Shown in pieces: positions 26,898-38,099 of a stretch of DNA of 64,000 nt (position 1 is its first letter; the number at the start of each line of letters is the position of its first letter). Both the position numbers and the translations under genes were made by a program. The DNA is from Bacillus sp. (in: firmicutes) (GTDB taxonomy: Bacteria; Bacillota; Bacilli; Bacillales; Bacillaceae_J). The stretch lies in the NCBI GenBank assembly GCA_012842745.1, contig DUSF01000048.1, positions 1 through 64,000 on the forward strand. The letters run 5' to 3'. The notes beneath the pieces were generated by a model. It worked only from the letters and a program-made list of their open reading frames with translations. It made no database searches and had not been told where the DNA came from.

Positions 26898-28163
26898 TTA
26901 AGCCTCCATTATTAATAATTGTGGATCATGTAATAATCGTTTCATATGATTTAATGCATTTTGTGCCGTAGCCCCATCAATAATGCGGTGATCAAAGCTT
27001 AACGATAAGGCTAGAACTGGTGCTACAACAATTTCACCATCTTGGACAACTGGTTTTTCAGCAATACGACCAATCCCTAAAATAGCAACTTCCGGGTAGT
27101 TAATTATAGGAGTAAACCACTGCCCGCCGGCTGAGCCAATATTTGAAATGGTACAAGACCCACCTTTCATTTCCTCTACTGCGAGTTTTCCATCACGAGC
27201 TTTTATAGCAAGGTCATTGATTTCTTTTGAAATGGTAAAAATCGATTTTCGATCCGCTTCCTTTACAACAGGGACGAATAACCCTTTTTCCGTATCCGCG
27301 GCAATACCGATATTATAATAATGCTTTTGAATAATTTCCTCGCTTTCCTCATCAATAGATGAATTTAATGCAGGATACTCCCGAAGTGCCGATACAAGCG
27401 CTTTTACAACATAAGGTAAGTATGTCAGCTTAATGCCTTTTTCCGCGGCGACTGTTTTAAATTTCTTCCGATGGGCAACTATGTCGGTTACATCGACTTC
27501 GTCCATCAAGGTAACATGTGGTGCTGTATGTTTTGAATGAACCATTGCCTTGGCAATTGCTTTCCGTATACTACTCATTTTTTCACGAGTTTCACGAGTC
27601 TCAGCTTTTATTTCCGCTTCAGCAGCAGTAGCACTTATCGCTGCTCCACCAGTAATAAAGCGATCAATATCTTCCTTCAAAATTCGCCCATTTTCACCTG
27701 TGCCAGTTATTTCTCGAATGTTCACGCCTTTTTCACGGGCATATTTCCGCACAGAAGGCATGGCAATCACTTGCTTAGTAGCGGCTGAAAACCCAGTATT
27801 ATCCTTTGCTGTTTGTGGGCTTTCTTCTTTTTGCACGGTCGGTGCTTGACTTGCAGTGACAGATGCTTCTTCAGTTTTCTCCTCATTAGCTGGTGGTGCT
27901 GTTTCCCCTTCCCCACCTCCATGCCCTTCAGCATCAATCGTAACGATTACATCGCCAACGACAGCAACCGTTCCCTCTGAAACCTTTAACTCTAGCACTG
28001 TACCTTCAACAGGTGATGGAATCTCAACAACGGCTTTATCATTTTGAACCTCACAAAGAGGATCATCTTCTTTTACTTTGTCACCAGGCTTCACAAACCA
28101 TTTGACAATTTCGCCTTCATGTATCCCTTCACCGATATCTGGTAGTTTGAATTCAAATGCCAC
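26898..28163 (-). CDS. pdhC: Pyruvate dehydrogenase E2, dihydrolipoamide acetyltransferase
   Basis: 421 residues. One lipoyl domain (lipoyl Lys43 in NDKA), a flexible Pro/Ala/Glu-rich linker, a peripheral subunit-binding domain ([14 protein letters not shown] to [11 protein letters not shown]) and the catalytic core ending with [10 protein letters not shown], whose His and Asp act in acetyl transfer to CoA. It forms the complex core. Its own GGAGGG ribosome site is intact, but a palindromic repeat of about 60 bp lies between it and pdhB. Confidence 0.96.
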   Translation of the reverse strand: MAFEFKLPDIGEGIHEGEIVKWFVKPGDKVKEDDPLCEVQNDKAVVEIPSPVEGTVLELKVSEGTVAVVGDVIVTIDAEGHGGGEGETAPPANEEKTEEASVTASQAPTVQKEESPQTAKDNTGFSAATKQVIAMPSVRKYAREKGVNIREITGTGENGRILKEDIDRFITGGAAISATAAEAEIKAETRETREKMSSIRKAIAKAMVHSKHTAPHVTLMDEVDVTDIVAHRKKFKTVAAEKGIKLTYLPYVVKALVSALREYPALNSSIDEESEEIIQKHYYNIGIAADTEKGLFVPVVKEADRKSIFTISKEINDLAIKARDGKLAVEEMKGGSCTISNIGSAGGQWFTPIINYPEVAILGIGRIAEKPVVQDGEIVVAPVLALSLSFDHRIIDGATAQNALNHMKRLLHDPQLLIMEA

Positions 28164-28201
28164 GAATTTTCCCTCCTATTTTTCGGAATTCTTTTTTGTT
28201 A

Positions 28202-28260
28202 TGTCTAGCTCCAGCACCCAGCGACTAGTGGACCTCGCTAAACGGTGCTTACGCTTTTCG
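28202..28260. repeat. Small palindromic dispersed repeat within the pdh operon
   Basis: The stretch starting TGTCTAGCTCCAGCACCCAG and ending GCTTACGCTTTTCG folds as AGCACC (28213-28218) with GGTGCT (28244-28249), and AGCG (28220-28223) with CGCT (28236-28239). From memory, close variants of the GTCTAGCTCCAGC...AGCGTAAGC sequence occur many times between genes in Bacillaceae genomes. It begins two bases from the pdhB stop codon and ends before the pdhC ribosome site. It is more GC-rich than its surroundings. It may act as a mobile palindromic element or an RNA-stability hairpin. Confidence 0.65.
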
Positions 28261-28262
28261 TA

Positions 28263-29240
28263 TTAGAAATGAAGGACAGCTTTTGCTTTTTCGATAATAT
28301 CAGTATAATTTGGTAACCATACATCTTCTGCCTGTGAAAATGGAAAGACCGTATCAGGTGCTGTTACGCGTAGTACAGGTGCTTCTAAATGTAAAATCGC
28401 CCGTTCGGTAATTTCACTCACAACATTCGCTGCTACACCCGCTTGTTTTTGTGCTTCTTGAACAACGATGGCCCGATTCGTCTTCTTAACCGATTCAATA
28501 ATAGTATCAATATCGATAGGACTTATTGTTCTTAAATCGATTACTTCCACACTAGCGCCTTCTTTTTCTAATTCTTCAGCTGCTTTTATGGAGGAATGCA
28601 CCATGGCGCCATATGTTACAATCGTAAGATCTTTTCCTTCGCGCTTCACGGCGGCTTTACCAAGTGGAACGGTATAGGCTTCTTCCGGCACTTCCTCACG
28701 AAATGAACGGTAAAGCTTCATATGCTCTAAAAAAATTACGGGGTCATTATCGCGAATCGCTGCTATTAATAAGCCTTTTGCATCATAAGGAGTTGAAGGA
28801 ATCACTACCTTTAAACCTGGCTGTTGGGCTAGAAGCCCCTCTAAGCTATCTGCATGAAGCTCAGGCGTTTTTACACCGCCACCAAAAGGAGAACGAACTG
28901 TTATTGGTGCATTTTTTGTCCCACCGGAGCGATAGCGCATCCGTGCCATCTGACCGTTAAGCGCATCCATTACTTCATACACAAATCCGAAAAATTGAAT
29001 TTCTGGTACAGGCCGGAATCCTTCAAGCGCTAAGCCGATCGCTAAGCCGCCGATCGCTGACTCAGCAAGTGGGGTGTCAAAAACACGGTCTTCACCAAAT
29101 TCCTGCTGCAAGTTTTCTGTTGCCCGAAAAACACCGCCATTTACACCGACATCTTCGCCAAATACGAGAACATTAGGGTCATTCCGCAATTCCATCCTCA
29201 GTGCATCCGTAATCGCTTGAATCATCGTCATTTGCGCCAT
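28263..29240 (-). CDS. pdhB: Pyruvate dehydrogenase E1 beta subunit
   Basis: 325 residues, transketolase-like pyrimidine-binding domain plus C-terminal domain. Key regions are [35 protein letters not shown] (with the Glu that activates the thiamine ring), [24 protein letters not shown] and TVRSPFGGG. With PdhA it decarboxylates pyruvate and acetylates lipoyl-E2. It starts 3 nt after pdhA. Confidence 0.97.
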   Translation of the reverse strand: MAQMTMIQAITDALRMELRNDPNVLVFGEDVGVNGGVFRATENLQQEFGEDRVFDTPLAESAIGGLAIGLALEGFRPVPEIQFFGFVYEVMDALNGQMARMRYRSGGTKNAPITVRSPFGGGVKTPELHADSLEGLLAQQPGLKVVIPSTPYDAKGLLIAAIRDNDPVIFLEHMKLYRSFREEVPEEAYTVPLGKAAVKREGKDLTIVTYGAMVHSSIKAAEELEKEGASVEVIDLRTISPIDIDTIIESVKKTNRAIVVQEAQKQAGVAANVVSEITERAILHLEAPVLRVTAPDTVFPFSQAEDVWLPNYTDIIEKAKAVLHF

Positions 29241-29243
29241 GCT

Positions 29244-30419
<1,176 letters not shown>

Positions 30420-30477
30420 TCAGCTATTCCCTAATAATTTCACGATATTCCATAAGTTGAATATGTATACAAAAAAA

Positions 30478-30500
30478 GCCGACTCTAGTTTCGAGTCAGC
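30478..30500 (-). terminator. Intrinsic terminator after ykyA
   Basis: On the minus strand GCTGACTC-GAAACTA-GAGTCGGC (one G-T pair) is followed by TTTTTTTG. It separates ykyA from the pdh operon upstream region. Confidence 0.82.
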
Positions 30501-30511
30501 CCCTTAAAAAA

Positions 30512-31198
30512 TTATTTTGTTTTTGTTGCTTCAGCATGATCTTGTTTCTCCTCAAAGACAACATTCAACCCAGCTGCAAGATAAAATTCCTTTTTCTTTT
30601 TATTATATGTTTCCGTTAATTCATTAAATTTTTCATTTGCTTGAACAACTGAATCATACATCCCATTTATTTTTTTTACTTGCCCTTCTAGCTGATCTAA
30701 TGTAAGCTCTTCTTTTTGAAACATTTTGTATAATTCACGGTCTAAGCGAATGGCGTCTTGATAATATTCGTAAAGCTGATTATATGCATCATAGCGTTTA
30801 TTCATAATTTCCATTAATTCTTCAGCATTCCCTTTCAGCTTTTCATCCTTTAAATTGCCGACAACTGCTTCAGTCGACAAAAACGCTTTTTTTGAAGAAT
30901 CAATACTTTCTTTTTCCTTTTTTATTCTTGATTCACGTTCATCAACAATAGCGATTGCTTCTTCGGATAATACGTTAATTTCCGCAAATTCAGACATCCC
31001 AAGCTGAATAATTTTTTCATATAGATCCTGTTCTTTTTTCTCTAATTCAACTAATGGTTGTTGTTGTTCTTCAAACACAGCCTCCAATGAAACAGCCTTT
31101 TCTAAATGGCTATATATTTCTTCTTCAAGAGACTTTCCACAGCCTGCTAATATAAAAATGAATCCAATTATAACGATAATATTTTTCCAAAAATACAA
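30512..31198 (-). CDS. ykyA: YkyA-type putative cell-wall-binding lipoprotein
   Basis: 228 residues with lipobox ILAGC (Cys20) and an almost entirely helical, Glu/Lys-rich mature part that should form coiled coils. Position beside pdhA and this architecture match YkyA of B. subtilis, a putative cell-wall-binding lipoprotein of unknown function. The start is TTG 31198 with AAGGAGG 8 nt upstream. Confidence 0.85.
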   Translation of the reverse strand: MYFWKNIIVIIGFIFILAGCGKSLEEEIYSHLEKAVSLEAVFEEQQQPLVELEKKEQDLYEKIIQLGMSEFAEINVLSEEAIAIVDERESRIKKEKESIDSSKKAFLSTEAVVGNLKDEKLKGNAEELMEIMNKRYDAYNQLYEYYQDAIRLDRELYKMFQKEELTLDQLEGQVKKINGMYDSVVQANEKFNELTETYNKKKKEFYLAAGLNVVFEEKQDHAEATKTK

Positions 31199-31390
31199 TA
31201 TACGCGCCTCCTTATCTCAAAATACTATTATAATTTCAATATTATGGAATGACAACAGTAAACTTCAGCTTTATGATTGTTTTTATTAGTATAATATGCG
31301 CTTGTCCATTTAAATAGTCTTTTTTCTAAATGTAAAAAATGTGCTAAACTAACATATATCAAAAAGGGAATTTTTAGAGGAGATGATAAA

Positions 31391-31942
31391 TTGATTACAA
31401 TGGATGATATTGTCCGTGAAGGACATCCAACACTAAAAATGAAAGCAGAAGAAGTTGTTCTACCTGCTTCAAAGGAAGATAAAGAAACATTACAAAAAAT
31501 GATTGAGTTTGTCATTAATAGCCAAGACCCCGAGATTTCTGAAAAATACGAGTTGCGGCCCGGCATTGGGCTTGCAGCGCCACAGCTCGGGATTGCTAAA
31601 AGAATGATTGCCGTCCATGTTACCGATGAAAATGATGAGCTCTACAGCTACGCATTATTTAATCCGAAAATTGTCAGTCATTCCACACAAAAAAGTTACT
31701 TAGCCGGCGGAGAAGGTTGTCTATCCGTTGACCGCGATGTACCAGGCTATGTCCCACGCTATGCAAAAATAACAGTCAAAGCTATTGATTTAGAGGGGAA
31801 GGAAATAAAAATACGATTAAAAGGATTGCCTTCGATTGTCTTTCAACACGAAATTGACCATTTAAACGGGATTATGTTTTATGACCACATTAATAAGGAA
31901 GATCCCTTCAAGGCACCTGAAGATGCGATTGTAATAGAGTAA
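31391..31942 (+). CDS. def: Peptide deformylase
   Basis: 183 residues, type 2 deformylase. The three active-site motifs are GIGLAAPQ (about 58-65), EGCLSV (about 110-115, Cys metal ligand) and [10 protein letters not shown] (about 153-162, two His ligands and catalytic Glu). It removes the formyl group from nascent peptides. Insertions before motif 1 ([16 protein letters not shown]) mark the Gram-positive class like B. subtilis DefB (YkrB). The start is TTG 31391 with AGAGGAG upstream. Confidence 0.95.
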   Translation: MITMDDIVREGHPTLKMKAEEVVLPASKEDKETLQKMIEFVINSQDPEISEKYELRPGIGLAAPQLGIAKRMIAVHVTDENDELYSYALFNPKIVSHSTQKSYLAGGEGCLSVDRDVPGYVPRYAKITVKAIDLEGKEIKIRLKGLPSIVFQHEIDHLNGIMFYDHINKEDPFKAPEDAIVIE

Positions 31943-31960
31943 ATAAAAATTAACAATTTC

Positions 31961-31984
31961 AAGGTAGCGAATTCGCTACCTTTT
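31961..31984 (+). terminator. Intrinsic terminator after def
   Basis: AAGGTAGCGAATTCGCTACCTT is a perfect palindrome followed by TTTC; the tight centre would open to a small loop. Confidence 0.8.
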
Positions 31985-32100
31985 TCTAATGAATATCCTT
32001 TCCATTAATCGCCATGAAACAAAAAACATCATCTTACACATAATAATATCAATTCAAAAATTAACCGGTATAAAAATTGGCAGAACGGAGATGATTGATT

Positions 32101-32172
32101 ATGTTCAAACGATTAAAAGAAAAAATTAGAGCACATATGAAAGATTTATTACGTCGGAAAACAATTGCTTAA
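32101..32172 (+). CDS. Possible 23-aa cationic small protein
   Basis: A 23-codon frame encoding MFKRLKEKIRAHMKDLLRRK plus TIA, strongly basic and able to form an amphipathic helix. CGGAG lies about 10 nt before the ATG. It sits alone in the 380-nt gap between def and rpoY, after the def terminator. I do not recognise a family. It could be a genuine small protein or chance. Confidence 0.4.
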   Translation: MFKRLKEKIRAHMKDLLRRKTIA

Positions 32173-32250
32173 AAAATTTATTTAGACAAATATGGGTATG
32201 AGCATCGAAAATTTTATTATATGTAAATTAGAGCTTTAAATAGAAAAAAC

Positions 32251-32279
32251 ATGAAAAAGATTTTAATATCCGCTATAAT
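32251..32279 (+). promoter_or_regulatory. Candidate sigma-A promoter of rpoY-rnjA
   Basis: ATGAAA at 32251-32256 and a perfect TATAAT at 32274-32279 are separated by 17 nt. They lie 45 nt upstream of the rpoY start. Confidence 0.55.
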
Positions 32280-32323
32280 GAACGAAGATAACTATTTGGA
32301 AAAGGCAAGGAGAGATTCGTAGC

Positions 32324-32533
32324 ATGGTTTTTAAAGTATTTTATCAAGAATTAAAAACGGAAGTACCTGTTCGTGAACGTACACAAACGCTTTATATTGA
32401 AGCTGAATCAGAAAAAGACGTCCGAGCAAAGTTAGCGGAAAGAAATCTTAACGTTGAATATATTCAAAAGCTTGATCAAGCCCATCTAGAATATGAGCAA
32501 CAATCAGAAAAATTTGTATTGGAGAATGTATAA
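32324..32533 (+). CDS. rpoY: RNA polymerase epsilon subunit
   Basis: 69 residues, starting [20 protein letters not shown] with [16 protein letters not shown] after it. This is RpoY (formerly YkzG), the small auxiliary RNA polymerase subunit of Firmicutes with a Gp2-like fold. AAGGAGAG precedes ATG 32324. It is followed 2 nt later by rnjA, the standard Bacillus arrangement. Confidence 0.93.
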   Translation: MVFKVFYQELKTEVPVRERTQTLYIEAESEKDVRAKLAERNLNVEYIQKLDQAHLEYEQQSEKFVLENV

Positions 32534-32535
32534 GT

Positions 32536-34203
32536 ATGAAATTTTTAAAAGAAGAACAAGTTGCAGTATTTGCATTGGGCGGGATGGGTGAAATCGGTAA
32601 AAATACGTATGGAATCCAATATAAAGACGAAATTATTGTCATTGATGCCGGCATTAAATTCCCTGAAGACGAGCTTTTAGGAATTGACTATGTAATCCCA
32701 GACTATACGTATTTAGTGAAAAATCAAGATAAAATAAAAGGTGTTTTTATTACCCATGGCCATGAGGACCACATTGGTGGAATCCCCTATTTACTTCGAC
32801 AAATTAATGTACCAATCTATGGCGGCAAACTAGCAAACGGGCTAATTAAAAACAAACTAGAAGAACACGGGCTCTTACGACAGGCAAAATTAGTCGATAT
32901 TAAAGAAGATGATGTAATTAAATTTAAAAATTTATCGGTGGAATTTTATCGAACTACGCACAGCATTCCTGATGCTTACGGAATTGTTATTAAAACACCG
33001 CAAGGCAATATTGTTCATACTGGCGATTTTAAATTTGATTTTACTCCTGTTGGTGAACCAGCAAATTTAACAAAAATGGCTGAAATCGGTAAAGAAGGAG
33101 TATTATGTCTCCTCTCTGACAGTACAAACAGTGAAATTCCTGATTTTACAATGTCAGAAAGACGAGTTGGCGAGAGTATTCAAGAAATCTTCAGGAAAGT
33201 GGACGGACGGATTATTTTTGCTACCTTTGCTTCGAATATTCATCGCTTGCAGCAAGTTGTCGAAGCGGCTGTCGATAACAATCGCAAAGTTGTCGTATTT
33301 GGTAGGAGTATGGAGGCTGCCATCGAAATCGGACTTGATTTAGGCTATATAAAAGCCCCTAAAGATACTTTCATAGATGCAGCTCAAATTAACCGACTAC
33401 CTAGTAATCAGGTTACGATTCTTTGTACAGGCAGTCAGGGGGAACCAATGGCAGCTCTTTCACGGATTGCTAATGGAACGCACCGACAAATTCAAATCAA
33501 TCCCGGTGATACGGTTGTATTCTCATCTTCACCGATACCTGGGAATACGATAAGTGTTAGCCGCGTCATCAATAGCCTCTACCGAGCTGGAGCTGAAGTT
33601 ATTTATGGTCCATTAAGCGACATTCATACGTCTGGCCATGGTGGCCAGCAAGAACAAAAACTGATGCTGCGCTTAATGAAACCAAAGTTTTTCATGCCAA
33701 TTCACGGCGAGTATCGGATGCTGAAAATGCATACAAAGCTGGCAATCGATTGTGGCGTTTTCCCTGAAAATAATTTTATTATGGATAATGGCGATGTTCT
33801 TACCTTAACACATAAGGAAGCATCAATTTCGGGAAAAATACCATCAGGTTCTGTTTATGTTGATGGGAATGGGATTGGCGATATCGGAAATATTGTCTTG
33901 CGTGACCGCCGGATTTTATCCGAGGAAGGTTTAGTTATTGTTGTCGTTAGCATTAATATGAAAGAGTTTAAAATCATGGCAGGACCTGATCTTATTTCAA
34001 GAGGATTCGTTTATATGAGAGAGTCAAGTGATCTTATTAATGATGCCCAAGCGTTAATTGCAAAGCACCTAGAAAAAATTATGGAACGTAAAACGACGCA
34101 ATGGTCTGAAATTAAAAACGAAATTACCGATGTATTAGGGCCATTTTTATACGAAAAAACAAAACGTAAGCCAATGATTTTGCCAATTATTATGGAAATA
34201 TAG
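32536..34203 (+). CDS. rnjA: Ribonuclease J1
   Basis: 555 residues. The metallo-beta-lactamase domain carries the zinc motif [10 protein letters not shown] (about residues 73-82). The beta-CASP domain is present ([16 protein letters not shown]), with HGEYRML and the C-terminal dimerisation domain. RNase J1 has 5'-3' exonuclease and endonuclease activity and matures rRNA and mRNA. SR1P, also encoded in this window, is reported to modulate its interaction with GapA. Confidence 0.97.
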   Translation: MKFLKEEQVAVFALGGMGEIGKNTYGIQYKDEIIVIDAGIKFPEDELLGIDYVIPDYTYLVKNQDKIKGVFITHGHEDHIGGIPYLLRQINVPIYGGKLANGLIKNKLEEHGLLRQAKLVDIKEDDVIKFKNLSVEFYRTTHSIPDAYGIVIKTPQGNIVHTGDFKFDFTPVGEPANLTKMAEIGKEGVLCLLSDSTNSEIPDFTMSERRVGESIQEIFRKVDGRIIFATFASNIHRLQQVVEAAVDNNRKVVVFGRSMEAAIEIGLDLGYIKAPKDTFIDAAQINRLPSNQVTILCTGSQGEPMAALSRIANGTHRQIQINPGDTVVFSSSPIPGNTISVSRVINSLYRAGAEVIYGPLSDIHTSGHGGQQEQKLMLRLMKPKFFMPIHGEYRMLKMHTKLAIDCGVFPENNFIMDNGDVLTLTHKEASISGKIPSGSVYVDGNGIGDIGNIVLRDRRILSEEGLVIVVVSINMKEFKIMAGPDLISRGFVYMRESSDLINDAQALIAKHLEKIMERKTTQWSEIKNEITDVLGPFLYEKTKRKPMILPIIMEI

Positions 34204-34206
34204 AAT

Positions 34207-34257
34207 AAAGGCTGTCTAAAAAAGGGGCCACATAAACCCCTCCATAAGACAGCCTTT
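34207..34257. terminator. Bidirectional terminator rnjA / ktrC
   Basis: AAAGGCTGTCT and AGACAGCCTTT form the outer stem. An inner GGGG...CCCC stem lies in the loop. It serves both convergent genes. Confidence 0.85.
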
Positions 34258-34922
34258 TATGCATTATCCACAATGTTTTTTTCAAATCTATCAATATCAA
34301 TGTCGGCACCAATAACAATTAAAATATCGCCCTCTTTAATTGTTTCTTTTGCCATCGGCGATACAATAATTGAACTGTTTCTTTTTATTGCGACGACGTT
34401 GCAGCCATATTTTGCGCGCACGTTTAATTCAATTAATGTTTTTCCATCCATTTTTTTGCTAGCGATTAATTCAACGATGCTATGTTCATCAGATAGTTCT
34501 AGATAGTCTAACACATTCGTGGAAATCATATTGTTAGCAATTCTCCTACCCATATCACGCTCCGGGTGAACAATGGCATCCGCCCCTATTTTAGCTAACA
34601 CTTTTTCATGGTAGTCATTTTGCGCTTTTACCGTAATTTTTTTGACCCCTAGCTCTTTTAAAATCAATGTTGTTAATATACTTGATTGGATATTATCACC
34701 AATCGCTACAATCACATGGTCAAAATTGCGTATTCCAAGGCTCTTAAGCACATTTTCATCGGTTGTATCGGCTATAACCGCTTGAGAAACAATATTCGAA
34801 AATTCGTGAACTTTATCCTCATCTATGTCAATTGCTAACACTTCCATTCCTTCTTGAGCAAGTGTTCTACAAATGCTGCCACCAAAACGACCGAGTCCAA
34901 TCACTGCGAATTCCTTTTTCAT
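34257..34922 (-). CDS. ktrC: Potassium uptake regulatory subunit KtrC
   Basis: 221 residues. The N-terminal RCK_N Rossmann domain has the nucleotide motif GLGRFGGSICRTLAQEG and acidic IDIDEDKV. The C-terminal RCK_C domain (about 135-221) binds c-di-AMP in B. subtilis KtrC, inhibiting K+ import through KtrD. The start is ATG 34922 (GGGGGAA upstream), matching the known N-terminus; the longer frame to 34970 is not needed. The c-di-AMP receptor DarB is encoded 3 kb away. Confidence 0.93.
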   Translation of the reverse strand: MKKEFAVIGLGRFGGSICRTLAQEGMEVLAIDIDEDKVHEFSNIVSQAVIADTTDENVLKSLGIRNFDHVIVAIGDNIQSSILTTLILKELGVKKITVKAQNDYHEKVLAKIGADAIVHPERDMGRRIANNMISTNVLDYLELSDEHSIVELIASKKMDGKTLIELNVRAKYGCNVVAIKRNSSIIVSPMAKETIKEGDILIVIGADIDIDRFEKNIVDNA

Positions 34923-35039
34923 TATAAATTTCCCCCGTTTTTTGAGTTGCTGTAAGCAATATTGTAACATAATTTAGGCATGAAAATGGAATTTACAAAT
35001 AAAAAAGCTGTCTTACATGTACAACTTCAACTTAGCACT

Positions 35040-35480
35040 TTATTTGTCAAGCACGCGATTGATTCGGTTCAGAAGCGTCTTCATCCCGCTTTCTCCCGCT
35101 TGGTAATGCCGAAGTAGCCCATTCTTATCAAATACGTAATAAGCGGGCACATATTTGTTGCCAAATCTATCTGTAATTTTATGCTCATTGTCAATCAAGA
35201 TTGGCTGTGTCATTTTATGTTCATCAGCCACTTTTTTTACTTCCCTCACATCAAAATCTTGTTCAGTACGGGGCATGTGCACTGCTACTACATTTAATTT
35301 ATCTTTGTATTGATTGCGAAATTGATTGATATTTGGCATTGCTTCTTTACAGGAAGGACAGCTAATTGACCAAAAATGAATAAGTGTTGGCTTACTACCT
35401 ATTAATTCATCCCATGAAATTTTTCCATTTAACGAAGTCGTTGCACCATCAAATGAAGGCATCGCCTCTCGCAACTTCAT
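35040..35480 (-). CDS. ykuV: Thiol-disulfide oxidoreductase YkuV
   Basis: 146 residues, thioredoxin fold of the TlpA/ResA class with the active site SISCPSCKEAM (Cys41, Cys44) and cis-Pro in KYVPAYYVF. It has no signal peptide, so it is cytoplasmic as reported for B. subtilis YkuV, a thiol-disulfide oxidoreductase. The start is ATG 35480 with GGGGGAG upstream. The active-site pair is CPSC rather than the CHLC I recall for B. subtilis. Confidence 0.9.
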   Translation of the reverse strand: MKLREAMPSFDGATTSLNGKISWDELIGSKPTLIHFWSISCPSCKEAMPNINQFRNQYKDKLNVVAVHMPRTEQDFDVREVKKVADEHKMTQPILIDNEHKITDRFGNKYVPAYYVFDKNGLLRHYQAGESGMKTLLNRINRVLDK

Positions 35481-35558
35481 AAAAGCTCCCCCCAATGAAC
35501 TCCCAGTATTACTATATACTTATTTTATTCACTTTAATATATTCCCTATAATAAGAAA

Positions 35559-35578
35559 AAGGAACCGTGCGGTTCCTT
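35559..35578 (-). terminator. Intrinsic terminator after ykuS
   Basis: AAGGAACC-GTGC-GGTTCCTT; on the minus strand it is followed by TTTCTTATTA. Confidence 0.82.
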
Positions 35579-35608
35579 CAGAAATTATGCCAACATAGAG
35601 ATTGTTTT

Positions 35609-35854
35609 TTATTGATTCATGCGATTGTCTATTTCTTGACAAACCTCTTCCGCTGTTAATCCACTTGCTTCAATAACAGGGCCTTTTATTACAGTATTTG
35701 CAATTCCCATTACATTATTATCAAGCCCTGTTACAACGCAGGCATCACAGCCGTTTGCATCACTCTCGTTTTTTAACGGGACAACCTCATGTCCTTTCTC
35801 TTGTAAAGCTTGTTGCACCTGTGTTAAAGACTGTTCCACACCAATTTTTGCCAT
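35609..35854 (-). CDS. ykuS: YkuS family protein (UPF0180)
   Basis: 81 residues: [21 protein letters not shown], then [11 protein letters not shown] and a [15 protein letters not shown] segment with a Cys pair. This is the UPF0180 family, small soluble proteins of unknown function. The start is ATG 35854 with GGAGG upstream, in preference to the earlier in-frame start at 35866. Confidence 0.9.
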   Translation of the reverse strand: MAKIGVEQSLTQVQQALQEKGHEVVPLKNESDANGCDACVVTGLDNNVMGIANTVIKGPVIEASGLTAEEVCQEIDNRMNQ

Positions 35855-35928
35855 AACATCATCCACCTCCTTACGTCTTCATTTTTTCCTAAACATGAAA
35901 ACTTATACAAAAAGGTGAATGCTGTTTT

Positions 35929-37410
35929 TTACAACGTATGCTCCTCTGTATCAGGCATAAAAAATACAAGAACGAAAGTCATAACGGAAATAAGAAGTAC
36001 CCCCCAATAAACATTGTGTAATGAAATCGTCAATCCTTCCTGTAGCAATTGTTTTGTAGATTCAACTAAATGGGCACGCTGCGCTTCATTTAGAAGTGAA
36101 TTGGCGGTTTCGATTGTTACTTCGTCATCAATCCCCTTTTGAACCAAAAACGATTGTAACCTGCTGTTTAATAAGCCTCCTAACAATGCGGCTCCAACAG
36201 CGCTCCCTAGTGTTCGCATAAACATGTTTGAAGCGGTGGCAACTCCTCTTAAACTCCAGCCTACTGTACTTTGAATAGACACAATAAACGATGTTGTTGT
36301 TAATCCCATTCCTGCTCCAACGAAAAAAGAGCCCAAAGCTGCCCAAATTGGGCCCTTTTCTGGAGAAAGCGTAATGAAGAAAATAGAACCAATTATTATT
36401 GCGATACTTCCCGCAACCGTTATTTTGCGATAGCCTACCTTAATAACCATTTTGCCTGCTAATGTTGAGGCAATCGGCCAGCCAATCGACATCGTTGTTA
36501 ATGTAAAACCGGCAATCATCGGTGACTTCTCCATCACCCCTTGAACAAAAGCAGGCAGAAAACTAGATACACCTATTAAAATCATCCCAGTCGTTAAGGA
36601 AGCAAGGTTTGATACCCCGATTGCCTTATACTTCCATATATAAAGAGGCATCATCGGTTCAAGGGCTCTCCGCTCTTGTAAAATAAATAAAAGAAAACCA
36701 ACTAAGAAAATAGTAAGTAAGCTTGCGACCTGCCATGAGGTCCATTTCCAATGGACACCACCTTCGACAAGCACAAGCATTAAAGCACTAACGGACACAA
36801 CTAATAAAAAAGAACCTGTGTAATCGATTGATGGTTTCTTTTTTTCAATATTTTCATGCAGAAAAAATACAACACCAATAATCGCTAAAATACCAAGCGG
36901 AATATTCATCCAAAAGACGTAGACCCAGCTTACATATTTCACAAAAATACCACCTAATACTGGCCCTAAAACAGCGGAAATGCCCCAAACGCTAGATAAA
37001 TACCCTTGAATAGAGGCCCGTTCCTCTTTCGTATAAATATCCCCAACAATTGTCGTTGCGATTGGCATGACCGCACCGGCCCCTATTCCTTGTATAAATC
37101 TAAAGATTATGAGCCACTTCATAGTATGAGCCAATCCACATAAAATTGAGCCAATTAAAAAAATGCTGACACCGATAACAAACACTGGCTTTCTTCCAAA
37201 AAGGTCAGAAATTTTTCCATAAATAAGAACGGTGGCCACCTGCATTAATAAATAGGCGGAAAAAACCCAGCTATATAAAGAAAACCCACCTAACTCAGAA
37301 ACAATACTTGGCATTGCCGTTGAAACAATCGTTGCCTCAACCGCTGACATAAACATAGCTAGCATCACTGCTGCTAAAACAAATGGCCTTTTTGTAACCC
37401 GTTGGCTCAA
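35929..37410 (-). CDS. MFS drug exporter, DHA2 (14-TM) family
   Basis: About 493 residues with around fourteen transmembrane helices. MFS signatures are the helix 2-3 loop motif GKISDLFGRKPVF, the FIQGIGAGAVMP region (motif B) and motif C in GISAVLGPVLGG. Motif C marks drug/H+ antiporters such as QacA, EmrB and Mdr. Substrate unknown. The start is TTG 37410 (AAGGAAG 8 nt upstream), preferred to 37449. Confidence 0.85.
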   Translation of the reverse strand: MSQRVTKRPFVLAAVMLAMFMSAVEATIVSTAMPSIVSELGGFSLYSWVFSAYLLMQVATVLIYGKISDLFGRKPVFVIGVSIFLIGSILCGLAHTMKWLIIFRFIQGIGAGAVMPIATTIVGDIYTKEERASIQGYLSSVWGISAVLGPVLGGIFVKYVSWVYVFWMNIPLGILAIIGVVFFLHENIEKKKPSIDYTGSFLLVVSVSALMLVLVEGGVHWKWTSWQVASLLTIFLVGFLLFILQERRALEPMMPLYIWKYKAIGVSNLASLTTGMILIGVSSFLPAFVQGVMEKSPMIAGFTLTTMSIGWPIASTLAGKMVIKVGYRKITVAGSIAIIIGSIFFITLSPEKGPIWAALGSFFVGAGMGLTTTSFIVSIQSTVGWSLRGVATASNMFMRTLGSAVGAALLGGLLNSRLQSFLVQKGIDDEVTIETANSLLNEAQRAHLVESTKQLLQEGLTISLHNVYWGVLLISVMTFVLVFFMPDTEEHTL

Positions 37411-37453
37411 AACGCACACTTCCTTCCAAACCGTAAGAAAAACATACAATTAG

Positions 37454-37894
37454 TTATGATGATTGTTGTATATTTTTTGTAAACAATTTGATAATGGATC
37501 TTCGTGTAAGAATCCCAATGAATACACCATCATCATCCTCAATACATACAAAAGGATGATTAATTGTTAAACCTAATGCTCTCATAAAATCATGATTCAC
37601 TTTAAGAGTTGGAATATTAGAATTCATCACATCTGCGACCTTTAGCTGTGATAACTTTTCCATTTCAAACGACTCTATACCAAGAACAGTATCCATTATC
37701 ATTGTTATACTTATCAACCCTTTTAACCTGTAAGAGTGATCTAAAACTGGTACGGCTGAATAACCTGATTTGGTTAACAATAATAAAGCATGTTCAAGCG
37801 GATTATCAATTTGAACATGTGCTACTTTGTCTGAACTGACCATTAATTCTTCAATATTCGCATTGAGGATTATTTCTTTTTGAAAACTAAACAT
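37454..37894 (-). CDS. darB: CBS-domain c-di-AMP receptor DarB (CbpB, YkuL)
   Basis: About 146 residues made of two CBS domains (KVAHVQIDNPLEHALLLLTKSGYSAVPVLDHSYRLKGLIS, and PTLKVNHDFMRALGLT to GVFIGILTRRSI). It aligns over its length with B. subtilis YkuL/DarB, which binds c-di-AMP. In its apo form DarB binds the (p)ppGpp synthetase Rel and pyruvate carboxylase. The N-terminus is ambiguous (ATG 37894 or 37906). The pyruvate carboxylase gene is not at its usual place in this window. Confidence 0.88.
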   Translation of the reverse strand: MFSFQKEIILNANIEELMVSSDKVAHVQIDNPLEHALLLLTKSGYSAVPVLDHSYRLKGLISITMIMDTVLGIESFEMEKLSQLKVADVMNSNIPTLKVNHDFMRALGLTINHPFVCIEDDDGVFIGILTRRSIIKLFTKNIQQSS

Positions 37895-38045
37895 TTCATT
37901 CCCCATCCCTTCTGTAGCATTTCCTAAGTCTATAATAGGACTACTATTATGTAAACGCTTTCCCCCTTCATCATTATTGTAACATTAGTAAAGAAAATAT
38001 TTCATTAAAATTGCACTCAAAAAACATAGTAGCAGATAAAATAAA

Positions 38046-38072
38046 AGACTACCTCAAAAAATGAGATAGTCT
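38046..38072 (-). terminator. Intrinsic terminator after ykuJ
   Basis: AGACTACCTCA and TGAGATAGTCT pair with one mismatch. On the minus strand this is followed by TTTATTTTAT. Confidence 0.78.
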
Positions 38073-38099
38073 AGTTATGCTCAGTTCGGAAACAACCTT

